Source: Cyclobacterium sp. 1_MG-2023
GTDB taxonomy: Bacteria; Bacteroidota; Bacteroidia; Cytophagales; Cyclobacteriaceae
NCBI RefSeq assembly: GCF_030546805.1
Contig: NZ_JAUOPC010000001.1
Coordinates: 1-64,000, forward strand
Direction: 5' to 3'
Length of the DNA: 64,000 bases
Shown here: positions 34,869 to 42,048 of the stretch, piece after piece
Layout: each line of letters starts with the position of its first letter
Numbering within the stretch: the first letter of the stretch is position 1
The notes under the pieces: generated by a model
Databases searched by the model: none
What the model saw: only the letters and a program-made list of their open reading frames with translations
Told to the model about the DNA's origin: nothing
Made by a program: the position numbers and the translations under genes

Positions 34869-34917
34869 TAAATAAAAAGCCATAATAACATGCCTGAATT
34901 TATGCTATTATGGCTTT
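34869..34917 (-). terminator. Terminator of the DoxX gene
   Basis: AAAGCCATAATA (34876-34887) and TATTATGGCTTT (34906-34917) form a perfect 12-bp stem with an 18-base loop. On the reverse strand it is followed by TTATTT. It begins 60 bp after the DoxX stop codon. Confidence 0.75.
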
Positions 34918-34977
34918 GTTACCAATGAAATGCCCTCTGTTTTATCAGCTTAGCATTTTTTTAATATTAAGGCATTA

Positions 34978-35355
34978 CTAGTGTTTGATAAGGACCAAGT
35001 ACTTTTTATAATTGTCCAAAATCGCCCAAATATTGATACCTAAAAGGATCACAGCTATTCCTAAAGTGGCCGGATCAAGAACCAAATGATGGATAAAAAT
35101 GCCTGTCATTACAGGTAATATGACAATGGCTCCCAATGCTCTTGTTCTTGGTATAGCTATTAATAAACCACCTATTATTTCAACAACTGCCACTAAAGGA
35201 AAAATCCACTTGATGGTTGCAAAAGCTCCCATAATTTGCATCATTTCTTCAGACATTTCAGGCATGGGCATATAGTTGAATAATTTGTTTAACCCTGAGT
35301 TAATCATCATAAGCCCAAATAGGACACATAGTATTGTAAGGATTTTGTTTTTCAT
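34978..35355 (-). CDS. DoxX-like small membrane protein
   Basis: The 125-residue protein has four predicted membrane segments: ILTILCVLFGLMMINSGLNK, WIFPLVAVVEIIGGLLIAI, LGAIVILPVMTGIFIHHLV and LGIAVILLGINIWAIL. The N-terminal SGLNKLFNY and the internal EIIGGL fit the DoxX/SURF4-like family of quinone-related or stress-related membrane proteins. It is divergent from the second HxlR regulator and is the obvious target. Its reaction is unknown; in other bacteria DoxX proteins are linked to thiol and oxidative stress. Confidence 0.8.
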   Translation of the reverse strand: MKNKILTILCVLFGLMMINSGLNKLFNYMPMPEMSEEMMQIMGAFATIKWIFPLVAVVEIIGGLLIAIPRTRALGAIVILPVMTGIFIHHLVLDPATLGIAVILLGINIWAILDNYKKYLVLIKH

Positions 35356-35382
35356 TATTTCTTTTTTTAGCTATTTAATGTA

Positions 35383-35400
35383 CAAAATTAACTATTTTTG
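35383..35400. promoter_or_regulatory. Back-to-back -7 boxes for doxX and hxlR
   Basis: On the reverse strand TAATTTTG (35390-35383) and on the forward strand TATTTTTG (35393-35400) both match TAnnTTTG and are separated by two bases. No TTG sits at the usual distance for either, so the -33 elements are weak and may depend on a regulator. Confidence 0.5.
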
Positions 35401-35453
35401 ATTACAATTTGTAATCAGTTACCCATAGGTAATCAGTTACCTTTAAGTAACCT
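35400..35453. promoter_or_regulatory. Three tandem 18-bp operator-like dyads upstream of hxlR
   Basis: Three units start at 35400, 35418 and 35436, exactly 18 bp apart: GATTACAATTTGTAATCA, GTTACCCATAGGTAATCA and GTTACCTTTAAGTAACCT. Each is an inverted repeat with arms TTAC / GTAA, so the motif is TTAC-N6-GTAA. They start at the last base of the forward -7 box and lie in the hxlR leader and upstream of doxX. HxlR dimers bind such dyads, so self-control and doxX control are likely. This is inferred from position and symmetry. Confidence 0.75.
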
Positions 35454-35467
35454 ATTAACTAGAGGAG

Positions 35468-35812
35468 ATGAAAAAAATGGAACATAAGGAGTGTATGTCC
35501 GCCTTATTGCCTGTAAGGGATACGCTGGATATTATAGGAGGGAAATGGAAAATTTTGATACTTATTTCTATTTGGGAAGGTAACAAACATTTTAGGGAAA
35601 TAGAGCGCAGTATACCAAAATTAAGCACTAAGGTGCTGTCTAAGGAATTGAAGGATTTGGAGGCCAATCATTTGATTACAAGAAGTGTTATAAATGGCTT
35701 TCCTGTTCGTACAGAATACAAACCCACTGATTACTCCAAAACTTTGGAAAAAGTAATTTTGGAATTGCAGCAATGGGGGATAAACCACCGGAAGAAAATT
35801 TTTTCCGAATAG
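35468..35812 (+). CDS. HxlR-family regulator
   Basis: The 114-residue protein has the HxlR domain: DIIGGKWKILILISIWEG, REIERSIPKLSTKVLSKELKDLEANHLI (HTH, cited in part) and RTEYKPTDYSKTL for the wing. A Cys stands near the N-terminus (Cys9). An in-frame ATG at 35477 lies 9 bp after a GGAG, better spaced than the first ATG, which follows the same GGAG directly; it would remove three residues. It faces the DoxX gene over a control region with three 18-bp dyads. Confidence 0.9.
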   Translation: MKKMEHKECMSALLPVRDTLDIIGGKWKILILISIWEGNKHFREIERSIPKLSTKVLSKELKDLEANHLITRSVINGFPVRTEYKPTDYSKTLEKVILELQQWGINHRKKIFSE

Positions 35813-35864
35813 TTTTTCAGTTTTAAAATTGATTTCTAGGGCCTGTCCTGTATTTAAGGGAAGG

Positions 35865-35990
35865 GCTGCATTCCTAAGAAAATCAGACTGTTTGAAGATT
35901 TTAGGATAGTATCGCTTTGGTGAATTGAAAACAAGAAGTAAGTGGCTTATTTTGAAGGTATTACAGTAGTAGGTCAATTAAATATTTCGT
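35865..35990. repeat. Dispersed non-coding repeat, copy 2
   Basis: This matches 11558-11694 in the same orientation with the blocks CTAAGAAAATCAG, TTTTAGGATAGTATCGC, GGTGAATTGAAAAC, AAGTGGCTTATTTTGAAGG and AATATTTCGTG. By eye about seven bases in ten agree over the shared blocks, with several small gaps. It fills most of the gap between two convergent genes and the small hairpin of copy 1 is broken. Confidence 0.65.
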
Positions 35991-36064
35991 GTAGAATGGC
36001 CACTTTTTAATTTCTTCTAATTGGATTCCACATCCCCTTCATTCAATAAAAGGCTTAATCTTGC

Positions 36065-37102
36065 TTAATAAATCTGTTGGCTGAGACAATGTAAGGTTCC
36101 AAATCCCCAAATAAGATCAATGGCACCTATGCCAATTATTTCTTTGTCTGGAAAGCAATTTGCCAATGTGTTTAAGGCAAGTCTATCATTGGCATCATTA
36201 AAAGTAGGTACCAATACGGCACCATTGATGATCAGAAAATTAGCATAGCTGGCAGGTATACGTATGTTTTCAAAAATCAATTTTTGTGGCATTGGAAGCT
36301 CTATGATATTAGGCGATTTCCCATTTTCCAATGTAGCGTTTTGGAGGATTTTAAGATTGTCTTGAAGCGGTTTAAAGTTTGCATCTTTTTTGTTAGTTTC
36401 AACTACAGTGACGATGGAATCTGCATTCACAAATCTACATAGGTCGTCAATATGACCATGAGTGTCATCTCCTTGTATACCATTTCCTAACCAAATCACA
36501 TTTGTTATTCCAAGGTATTCTGCAAAAACCGTTTCATAATCTGACTTTGTAAAACCAGAATTTCTAACTTGGGTAATAGGATCTAGCAAACATTCCTCGG
36601 TAGTCAGAAGGCTACCTTTTCCATTAACATCTATGGCTCCACCTTCTAATACAACAGGATTTCCTTTGTACTTGGCCACGGTCATGGGGATTTCCAAGGT
36701 ATTGGCCACAGCTTCCGGGACATGTTTGTCTAATAAGTGATTGGCGTATTTAGCCCACCCATTAAAATTGAAGTTAATGGCTTCTTTTCCTCCCTCTGCG
36801 GTTTCGACAATAATAGGTCCTGCATCTCGCATCCAACTCCTGTTGGTTTTTTTCTGGATGAAAATGACTTTGGCTAGATTTACGTTTGCTTTTGCAAGCA
36901 TGCCGCCAACCTTATTCTGCTGTGAATCATCTTTAACGATAAGAAAAACACTTTCATACTGGGTTATTTTCTTGATGAATTCAATGAATGCCCATTGGAT
37001 GGCCTGGTATTTACCTGGCCAGTCATTTCCATTATGCGGAAAGCACAATAAGACTCCCCTTTGTTTTTCCCATTCTGCAGGAAACCTTCGCCCTTTATTC
37101 AT
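36065..37102 (-). CDS. aguA: Agmatine deiminase (peptidyl-arginine-deiminase family)
   Basis: The start at 37102 (MNKGRRFPAEWEKQ) avoids a 35-bp overlap with aguB that a longer frame from 37141 would need, and gives a 345-residue protein. The guanidine-modifying fold shows RDAGPI, VVLEGGAIDVNGKG, QGDDTHGHIDD (catalytic His and Asp) and the nucleophile Cys339 in FGTLHCLSQQ. It converts agmatine to N-carbamoylputrescine in the cytoplasm. It lies 4 bp after aguB, so the two form an operon for the second and third steps of the arginine-to-putrescine route. Confidence 0.92.
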   Translation of the reverse strand: MNKGRRFPAEWEKQRGVLLCFPHNGNDWPGKYQAIQWAFIEFIKKITQYESVFLIVKDDSQQNKVGGMLAKANVNLAKVIFIQKKTNRSWMRDAGPIIVETAEGGKEAINFNFNGWAKYANHLLDKHVPEAVANTLEIPMTVAKYKGNPVVLEGGAIDVNGKGSLLTTEECLLDPITQVRNSGFTKSDYETVFAEYLGITNVIWLGNGIQGDDTHGHIDDLCRFVNADSIVTVVETNKKDANFKPLQDNLKILQNATLENGKSPNIIELPMPQKLIFENIRIPASYANFLIINGAVLVPTFNDANDRLALNTLANCFPDKEIIGIGAIDLIWGFGTLHCLSQQIY

Positions 37103-37106
37103 GGTG

Positions 37107-37994
37107 TTATTTATCAATTGCTCTTTTGGTAATGTCTCCATAAAAATCTATTCTACGGTCTCTGAAGAATGGCCAATTCTGCCTGACATTGTCTTGTAGG
37201 TCCAGATTTACTTCAGCCATTAAGATCTCTTCTTTATCATGGGAGGCCTGCGCCAATATTTCACCTTGTGGTCCTGCGATAAATGATGCTCCCCAGAATT
37301 CTATTCCCTGAGTATTTGGGAGGTATTTTTCTAAACCTATCCTATTGGCTGCAGCCACATAAATCCCATTTGCTACTGCATGACCTTTCATTACGTTCAT
37401 CCAGGCACCATGTTGATTGGTTCCAAATTCTGCTTTTTCTCCGGGATGCCAACCTATTGCAGTAGGGTAGAACAATACCTCAGCACCCTGTAAAGCTGTC
37501 ATCCTAGCCGCTTCAGGATACCATTGGTCCCAGCAAATTAAAGTGCCAATTTTCCCTTTTTTCGTTGGGATAGTTTTAAAACCTAAATCTCCGGGTGTGA
37601 AATAAAACTTCTCATAAAAATGAGGGTCGTCAGGAATATGCATTTTTCTATAAAGCCCTGCTTCAGTTCCATCGGTATCGATGATGTAAGCACTATTATG
37701 GTAGATTCCTGCCATTCTTTTTTCAAAGAATGGCACAATAATAACTACGCCTAACTTTTTCGCTAATTCACTAAAGGCCAAAAATGAAGTGCTGTATAAA
37801 GGTTCTGCTAGATCAAAATTATCCACATCCTCACTTTGACAAAAATAATGGCTACTGTACAATTCCGGTAGGCATATGACTTCAGCACCCTGGTTTGCTG
37901 CTTTTATAACCCAATCCTTACACTTTGCTAAGTTATTTGTCGGACTATCATTGAGGTTAAGTTGAACGACGGCTATAGAATATTTTCTTTTCAT
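37107..37994 (-). CDS. aguB: N-carbamoylputrescine amidase (nitrilase superfamily)
   Basis: The 295-residue protein has the nitrilase triad: Glu44 in LPELYSSHYF, Lys117 in YRKMHIPDD and Cys154 in LICWDQWYPEAARM. The segment after Cys154 and the length fit plant and bacterial N-carbamoylputrescine amidases. It hydrolyses N-carbamoylputrescine to putrescine, ammonia and CO2. It comes first in the operon and is followed 4 bp later by aguA. The gene order is aguB-aguA on the reverse strand. No arginine decarboxylase is next to it. Confidence 0.92.
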   Translation of the reverse strand: MKRKYSIAVVQLNLNDSPTNNLAKCKDWVIKAANQGAEVICLPELYSSHYFCQSEDVDNFDLAEPLYSTSFLAFSELAKKLGVVIIVPFFEKRMAGIYHNSAYIIDTDGTEAGLYRKMHIPDDPHFYEKFYFTPGDLGFKTIPTKKGKIGTLICWDQWYPEAARMTALQGAEVLFYPTAIGWHPGEKAEFGTNQHGAWMNVMKGHAVANGIYVAAANRIGLEKYLPNTQGIEFWGASFIAGPQGEILAQASHDKEEILMAEVNLDLQDNVRQNWPFFRDRRIDFYGDITKRAIDK

Positions 37995-38511
37995 AAAATC
38001 AATTTTTGCAAAAATAATAGCTTTGCAATATACTCCTCATTTATTGGACCAAAAGTATCCAAGATCAAAGTTAATTTTTTATTTATCCTATACCTTTTCT
38101 AGCCTTTGTTTCTTGAACTCCGTTCTCTGCTCAATGTATTTGACCTATTGATCTTTGGTGAGCAATGGTTTCAGTTTAGTGTTGTTTTCTACAGCAATGG
38201 TTTGAATTTTTCTCTTTTATTGGTATTTGTGTTCCTAATTTGACTAGGTTTATCTGCCCTTTTTTCAAGGGTTATGGGCAAGAATTTAAATACAATTGTA
38301 ACTCCTTTAATACCTTAAACCTAAACTATTCAATTGATCGTCTACTACCTGCTGAAATTGATTTAAAACAGCAGCTTTAATGCAGTTTGGCGTTTGTAAC
38401 ACCTATTTGTATAATTTCTTTTAAAGGACAATGATTGAAATAATATTTATAGGATTTAGACCTTATTTTATTAAATTTATTTTTTAGTTTAACTTATAAT
38501 TTTAGATAACT
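37995..38511. other. 517-bp gap with a probable pseudogene fragment
   Basis: The gap lies between aguB and the PKD-laminin B gene, which diverge. It holds a reading-frame remnant at 38088-38233, listed separately. A CAAAAATA (38009-38016) reads as a TAnnTTTG-type -7 box on the reverse strand, but it is only about 15 bp from the aguB start codon. Nothing else was found. Confidence 0.5.
38088..38233 (-). pseudogene. Remnant of a Spy/LTxxQ-like protein with an in-frame stop
   Basis: On the reverse strand one frame reads through about 48 codons interrupted once, by TAG at 38147-38145. The product before the stop ends TKLKPLLTKDQ and the part after it reads VKYIEQRTEFKKQRLEKV and then stops. The LTKDQ segment followed by a charged YxxxR...KK helix is what is seen in Spy/CpxP-like LTxxQ proteins. 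No start codon or signal peptide is left upstream. The match is by pattern only; a chance frame cannot be excluded. Confidence 0.45.
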
Positions 38512-39612
38512 ATGCGATCAAAAATTAAATTTTGTAAAACTTTCATAATTTTCGCTTTATTGGCATGTAAGGAAGAGGTACCTGAGCCGGTATTGGTTGA
38601 AGCAGCCATCAGCCCAGAATTAAGTACAATCAAAGAAAATGGAGAAGTTTCCTTTACTGATGAGTCTACAAATAGCCCAACAACACGCGAATGGATTTTT
38701 GAAGGGGGAGATCCATCCAGTTCTACTGAAAAGTCTCCAATAGTCATCTATAATACTCCAGGGGAATACCAAGTGACCTTGACTGTAACTGGTGAGGATA
38801 ATAGTGATAAAGCAACAGGGACAGTTACTGTTGAAGAACTGGTTCAGGTGATTCCGGATTTTGAATCAGATACTACGAAAGTAAATGTGGGGGAAAGTAT
38901 TGAATTCGAGGATAAGTCGGAAGGCGACCCTAACTCTTGGGACTGGGTATTTGAAGGAGGAGACCCGGCTACTTCCACTGAACAAAATCCCACAGTAACT
39001 TATGCAGAGGAAGGTTCTTATGAGGTAAGCCTAACTGTCTCTAATGGTGACACTGAAGCGACCGAAACGAAAGAAGGTTTTATTACTGTTAATGTTGAGA
39101 TTACCTCTGGTTTTACAGATGACCCTGATGGATGGACCATTGTGGGAGATGCTGAAGGAGGGTCAAATGTTGAAGCTTCTTATTCACCGTTTGAAGGTCT
39201 AGATGATTCTGGCTATATCTATGCCGAAGATAAAGTAACCGGAGGTGTCTGGTATTTTAATGCCCCTTCTAAATACTTGGGAGATAGGACTGATTATTAT
39301 GGAGGAGCACTCTCTTTTTGGCTCATCCAAGATAGCAGAATGAGGAATCAGTTTAATTCTAAAGATGTTATCATCAGGGGCAATGGGAATGAAATGGCCT
39401 ATTATCACGAAGATTTTCCTGGTTTAGATTGGACTTCCTTTACAGTGCCAATTGAAGTAGCTGGTGGATGGGTCAATGCATCAGGAGTAGGGTTGACACA
39501 GGAGGAAATGGAAGCTATACTGTCAGACGTAACCTCAATTTGGGTAAGGGGAGAGTTTGAAACTGGGGCTGATACCGGTGGATTAGACCAATTTGAAATG
39601 ATTAAGCCATAA
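38512..39612 (+). CDS. Lipoprotein with two PKD domains and a laminin B-like domain
   Basis: The 366-residue precursor has lipobox LLAC (Cys19). Two PKD domains follow (about 30-105 and 112-190), each with the EWIFEGGDP...STEKSP or DWVFEGGDP pattern and TPGEYQVTLTV-type C-terminal strand. Residues 195-366 resemble the laminin B domain (PF00052): WYFNAPSKYLGDRTDYYGG and GALSFWL are characteristic. In bacteria this combination is found on surface or secreted glycan-associated proteins, so carbohydrate binding is likely but not proven. It is monocistronic. Confidence 0.8.
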   Translation: MRSKIKFCKTFIIFALLACKEEVPEPVLVEAAISPELSTIKENGEVSFTDESTNSPTTREWIFEGGDPSSSTEKSPIVIYNTPGEYQVTLTVTGEDNSDKATGTVTVEELVQVIPDFESDTTKVNVGESIEFEDKSEGDPNSWDWVFEGGDPATSTEQNPTVTYAEEGSYEVSLTVSNGDTEATETKEGFITVNVEITSGFTDDPDGWTIVGDAEGGSNVEASYSPFEGLDDSGYIYAEDKVTGGVWYFNAPSKYLGDRTDYYGGALSFWLIQDSRMRNQFNSKDVIIRGNGNEMAYYHEDFPGLDWTSFTVPIEVAGGWVNASGVGLTQEEMEAILSDVTSIWVRGEFETGADTGGLDQFEMIKP

Positions 39613-39711
39613 TTGTATTCGTAAATCTGATTTGAAAATGTCTTGAATACCCAAAATGCAGGACAATATTTAACTATTGTTTTTTCCTAAGGATTTATGA
39701 CTTAAAATAAA

Positions 39712-39768
39712 ATTCCCAACCAAATCAGTATGATTGAATACATCATTAATGCTGATTTGGTTGGGAAT
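39712..39768 (-). terminator. 17-bp perfect hairpin downstream of the sulfotransferase gene
   Basis: ATTCCCAACCAAATCAG (39712-39728) and CTGATTTGGTTGGGAAT (39752-39768) are perfect reverse complements around a 23-base loop, which holds a nested ATGAT/ATCAT pair. On the reverse strand it is followed by TTTATTTT, and it lies 40 bp after the sulfotransferase stop. It may stop transcription from both convergent genes. Confidence 0.75.
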
Positions 39769-39807
39769 CCAATAGTAGATGAAAATTAGCCTAATAGAAA
39801 GGTGCTT

Positions 39808-41043
39808 TTATAAACCCAAAGCCGTAATGGCAGGGTCGTCATAGTAAAAAACATAGGTGCGCCAAATTGTGGAATAATTTGTTTTATAGAGCCACTCTAT
39901 CTCACCTGCCTCTGTTACTTCCCATAAAGTGCCTTCCCTTCCTTCTGTGATAAGTGTATTTCCATTGTCCATCCTTACTGCACTCGAAATGCCTGATGAA
40001 TAAAGGTCATTGTCTGTAAATGTCCATACTACATCCGGTTCATTGTCTTGACCTGCTACCAGATTATAGGGAGGATTCAAGTTATACTCTACCACTTCAG
40101 ACTGATTGCCATATACACTATTGGCATACACCAGCATATTGCCTGTTTCTAAAAGATTTGGATAGTGTACATTGCTTAAAGTAGCATCTCCTACATTATC
40201 ATAAGTTTCAGGATTACCAAAACGATAGATAAGGTCGCCACCCAGTCCATAATTACCTCCGGAATTGGTTTTAGCTTCTGCTGTGCTGGTGCTATGGTCC
40301 AATACCCAAACTTCACTGTAATTGTTTACAGTTAAATAGAGTAAGTCATTTTCTTCATCTAAAGTTAGCCCATTGATGTGCATGATGTCTCCATTATTCC
40401 TAGTTCGGTAATTGTAATTTACATCAATTTTATTGGGATTATCAGCAACACTTCCATAATTAGCCTTGGAAGGATCTTCATCTTGGATGATATGATCCAT
40501 AGCATGCCATTCCCAGACAATCTCCTGGGTAATGGGATTCATTTCAATAATTGTTTCCGGATTGAGTTTATAACTGCCTCCAAAACCTTCTGCTGCTGCT
40601 TCAACCTGGCTTAATTCTTCCCAAGCAGGAAAGATAATATTCCCATTTGAAAGGTATTCCACATCATGGTGAGCTGTATAATCTTCAGTTGAATAGGAAG
40701 TTTCCCAAGCCACCGATTGGTCGGCGTTGATTTTTCGAAATACCCCTCCATATCCACCGTAGGTAATGGCAGCATCAGTTGCTTTGAGACAAACCAGTAA
40801 ACTTCCATCAGAAAGGAGGTTGATGTCATTGCCCAAGGCGCTATTGAAATTCCAATTAAAAAGCTCTTCTCCATCATAATTAATTATATGGGCAGCATTG
40901 TTTTGTTGATCTGCAACAAGAAATAGTGTTTCTGTATCTGTATTATCCTCTTGTTTCTCGTTCATTACCTCCTCAACTTCCTCATTGCAAGCACTAAAAA
41001 TTAACAATCCCAAAATTGCGGTGTACATCCATACATTTTTCAT
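39808..41043 (-). CDS. Aryl-sulfate sulfotransferase-like beta-propeller, lipoprotein
   Basis: The 411-residue precursor has lipobox FSAC (Cys19). The mature protein is a six-blade propeller with motifs of bacterial arylsulfotransferases (ASST, PF14269-type): TAHHDVEYLSNGNI, EIVWEWHAMDHI, GDIMHINGL and LSNVHYPNLLETGNMLVY. These His residues are candidates for the transient sulfuryl carrier. ASST moves sulfate between phenolic compounds without PAPS. The natural donor and acceptor here are unknown. It is transcribed alone and ends at a strong hairpin. Confidence 0.82.
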   Translation of the reverse strand: MKNVWMYTAILGLLIFSACNEEVEEVMNEKQEDNTDTETLFLVADQQNNAAHIINYDGEELFNWNFNSALGNDINLLSDGSLLVCLKATDAAITYGGYGGVFRKINADQSVAWETSYSTEDYTAHHDVEYLSNGNIIFPAWEELSQVEAAAEGFGGSYKLNPETIIEMNPITQEIVWEWHAMDHIIQDEDPSKANYGSVADNPNKIDVNYNYRTRNNGDIMHINGLTLDEENDLLYLTVNNYSEVWVLDHSTSTAEAKTNSGGNYGLGGDLIYRFGNPETYDNVGDATLSNVHYPNLLETGNMLVYANSVYGNQSEVVEYNLNPPYNLVAGQDNEPDVVWTFTDNDLYSSGISSAVRMDNGNTLITEGREGTLWEVTEAGEIEWLYKTNYSTIWRTYVFYYDDPAITALGL

Positions 41044-41497
41044 AATTAATCCATTGGTTTAGATTTAACAATTAGCCTAACCTGAACAAAGGGTGACCAT
41101 TTGGTATTGTAGACGTCGTTTAGATTCAAAACCCTTGGTAGAGAAGTTAATTAATTGTTAAGAAATGTTAAGGTTAAATTATTGATCTACAAAAACAGAA
41201 TCTAGGGCAATTTTTGAGGATGAGGTATCTGCCATATAAACTATGAAATGAACTTTAGATTATAAGTTTCTCCTTCAATTTTCCGAAGGAGCTAAGGGGC
41301 TTGCCTATTTGGGGAATATTAAACTTTACTCCCTTGTTACTAATAGATTATAAAAAACCGGTTTAAAGATTATCTATTTGCTTTTATTTGAATTGTTAAA
41401 AAGGGTACACCTTCACCAGCTTAAAATAAAGTTAAGATTCTATAGCGATGAAAGTCAAATTAAGGCTTACTTTTGCCCCCGAGAATAAAAGAATCGG
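41044..41497. other. 454-bp divergent region
   Basis: The stretch lies between the sulfotransferase gene and the J-KTSC gene. It holds a hairpin CTCCTTC-N8-GAAGGAG (41270-41291) without a T-run and the -7 box at 41468. No gene is seen. Confidence 0.45.
41468..41475 (+). promoter_or_regulatory. Candidate -7 box of the J-KTSC gene
   Basis: TACTTTTG matches TAnnTTTG and lies 22 bp before the start codon. No TTG is found 17-23 bp upstream, so the -33 element is not clear. Confidence 0.35.
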
Positions 41498-41947
41498 ATG
41501 AAGCGCATAAATGAATACAAGAAACTCTTTGGAGTTGAGAAGGAAATCGAATTAGGTACTTTGAAAAAGAAATACCGTGAGTTGGTAAAGGAGTGGCACC
41601 CGGATAAATTTCAAAATGGGGACCCTTTACAGGTAGAGGCAGAATTACAAAGCCGTAGAATTATTGATGGGTATCATTTTTTGGTGAGCATAGCACCGGA
41701 AACTATTGCTGCGAATTCTGAAGCGTATTCAGAAACCATCAATAAGGCTGGGATTGCTGATTATTGGCACAAGGGTATGTTGATGGAAATCACCTTTATG
41801 GATGGATCTACTTACGAGTACTTCGGTGTTACCAAACAGGTCTATCAAAAAATGATTAATAGTGATAAGGTAAATCGTTTTGCTAAACGAAATATTTATC
41901 CCAAATACATCTTCAGAAAAACCAAAAAAAGCTTGGAAACTGCATAA
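41498..41947 (+). CDS. J-domain/KTSC-domain fusion protein
   Basis: The 149-residue protein has an N-terminal J-like domain with the conserved HPD (34-36) in KEWHPDKF. Residues about 85-140 form a KTSC domain, the pattern being MEITFMDGSTYEYFGVTKQVYQKMINSD; it usually carries a Lys-Thr-Ser-Cys-like start, here not conserved. J-domain proteins activate Hsp70; KTSC is a small domain of unknown role found with lysyl-tRNA synthetase or alone. The fusion suggests an Hsp70-linked adaptor. It is monocistronic with a strong terminator. Confidence 0.75.
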   Translation: MKRINEYKKLFGVEKEIELGTLKKKYRELVKEWHPDKFQNGDPLQVEAELQSRRIIDGYHFLVSIAPETIAANSEAYSETINKAGIADYWHKGMLMEITFMDGSTYEYFGVTKQVYQKMINSDKVNRFAKRNIYPKYIFRKTKKSLETA

Positions 41948-41973
41948 GGGCAAAATTATACCAGTTTATCATC

Positions 41974-42014
41974 AAAAAAGGAAGCTGAACACAATGGTTT
42001 AGCTTCCTTTTTTT
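41974..42014 (+). terminator. Bidirectional terminator between J-KTSC and oxidoreductase genes
   Basis: AAAAAAGGAAGCT and AGCTTCCTTTTTTT form a stem of about 13 bp with a 14-base loop and A/T runs on both sides. It lies between two convergent genes. Confidence 0.85.
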
Positions 42015-42048
42015 AAATGGATTAAACATGAAAAAGGCTGATTTTTTA

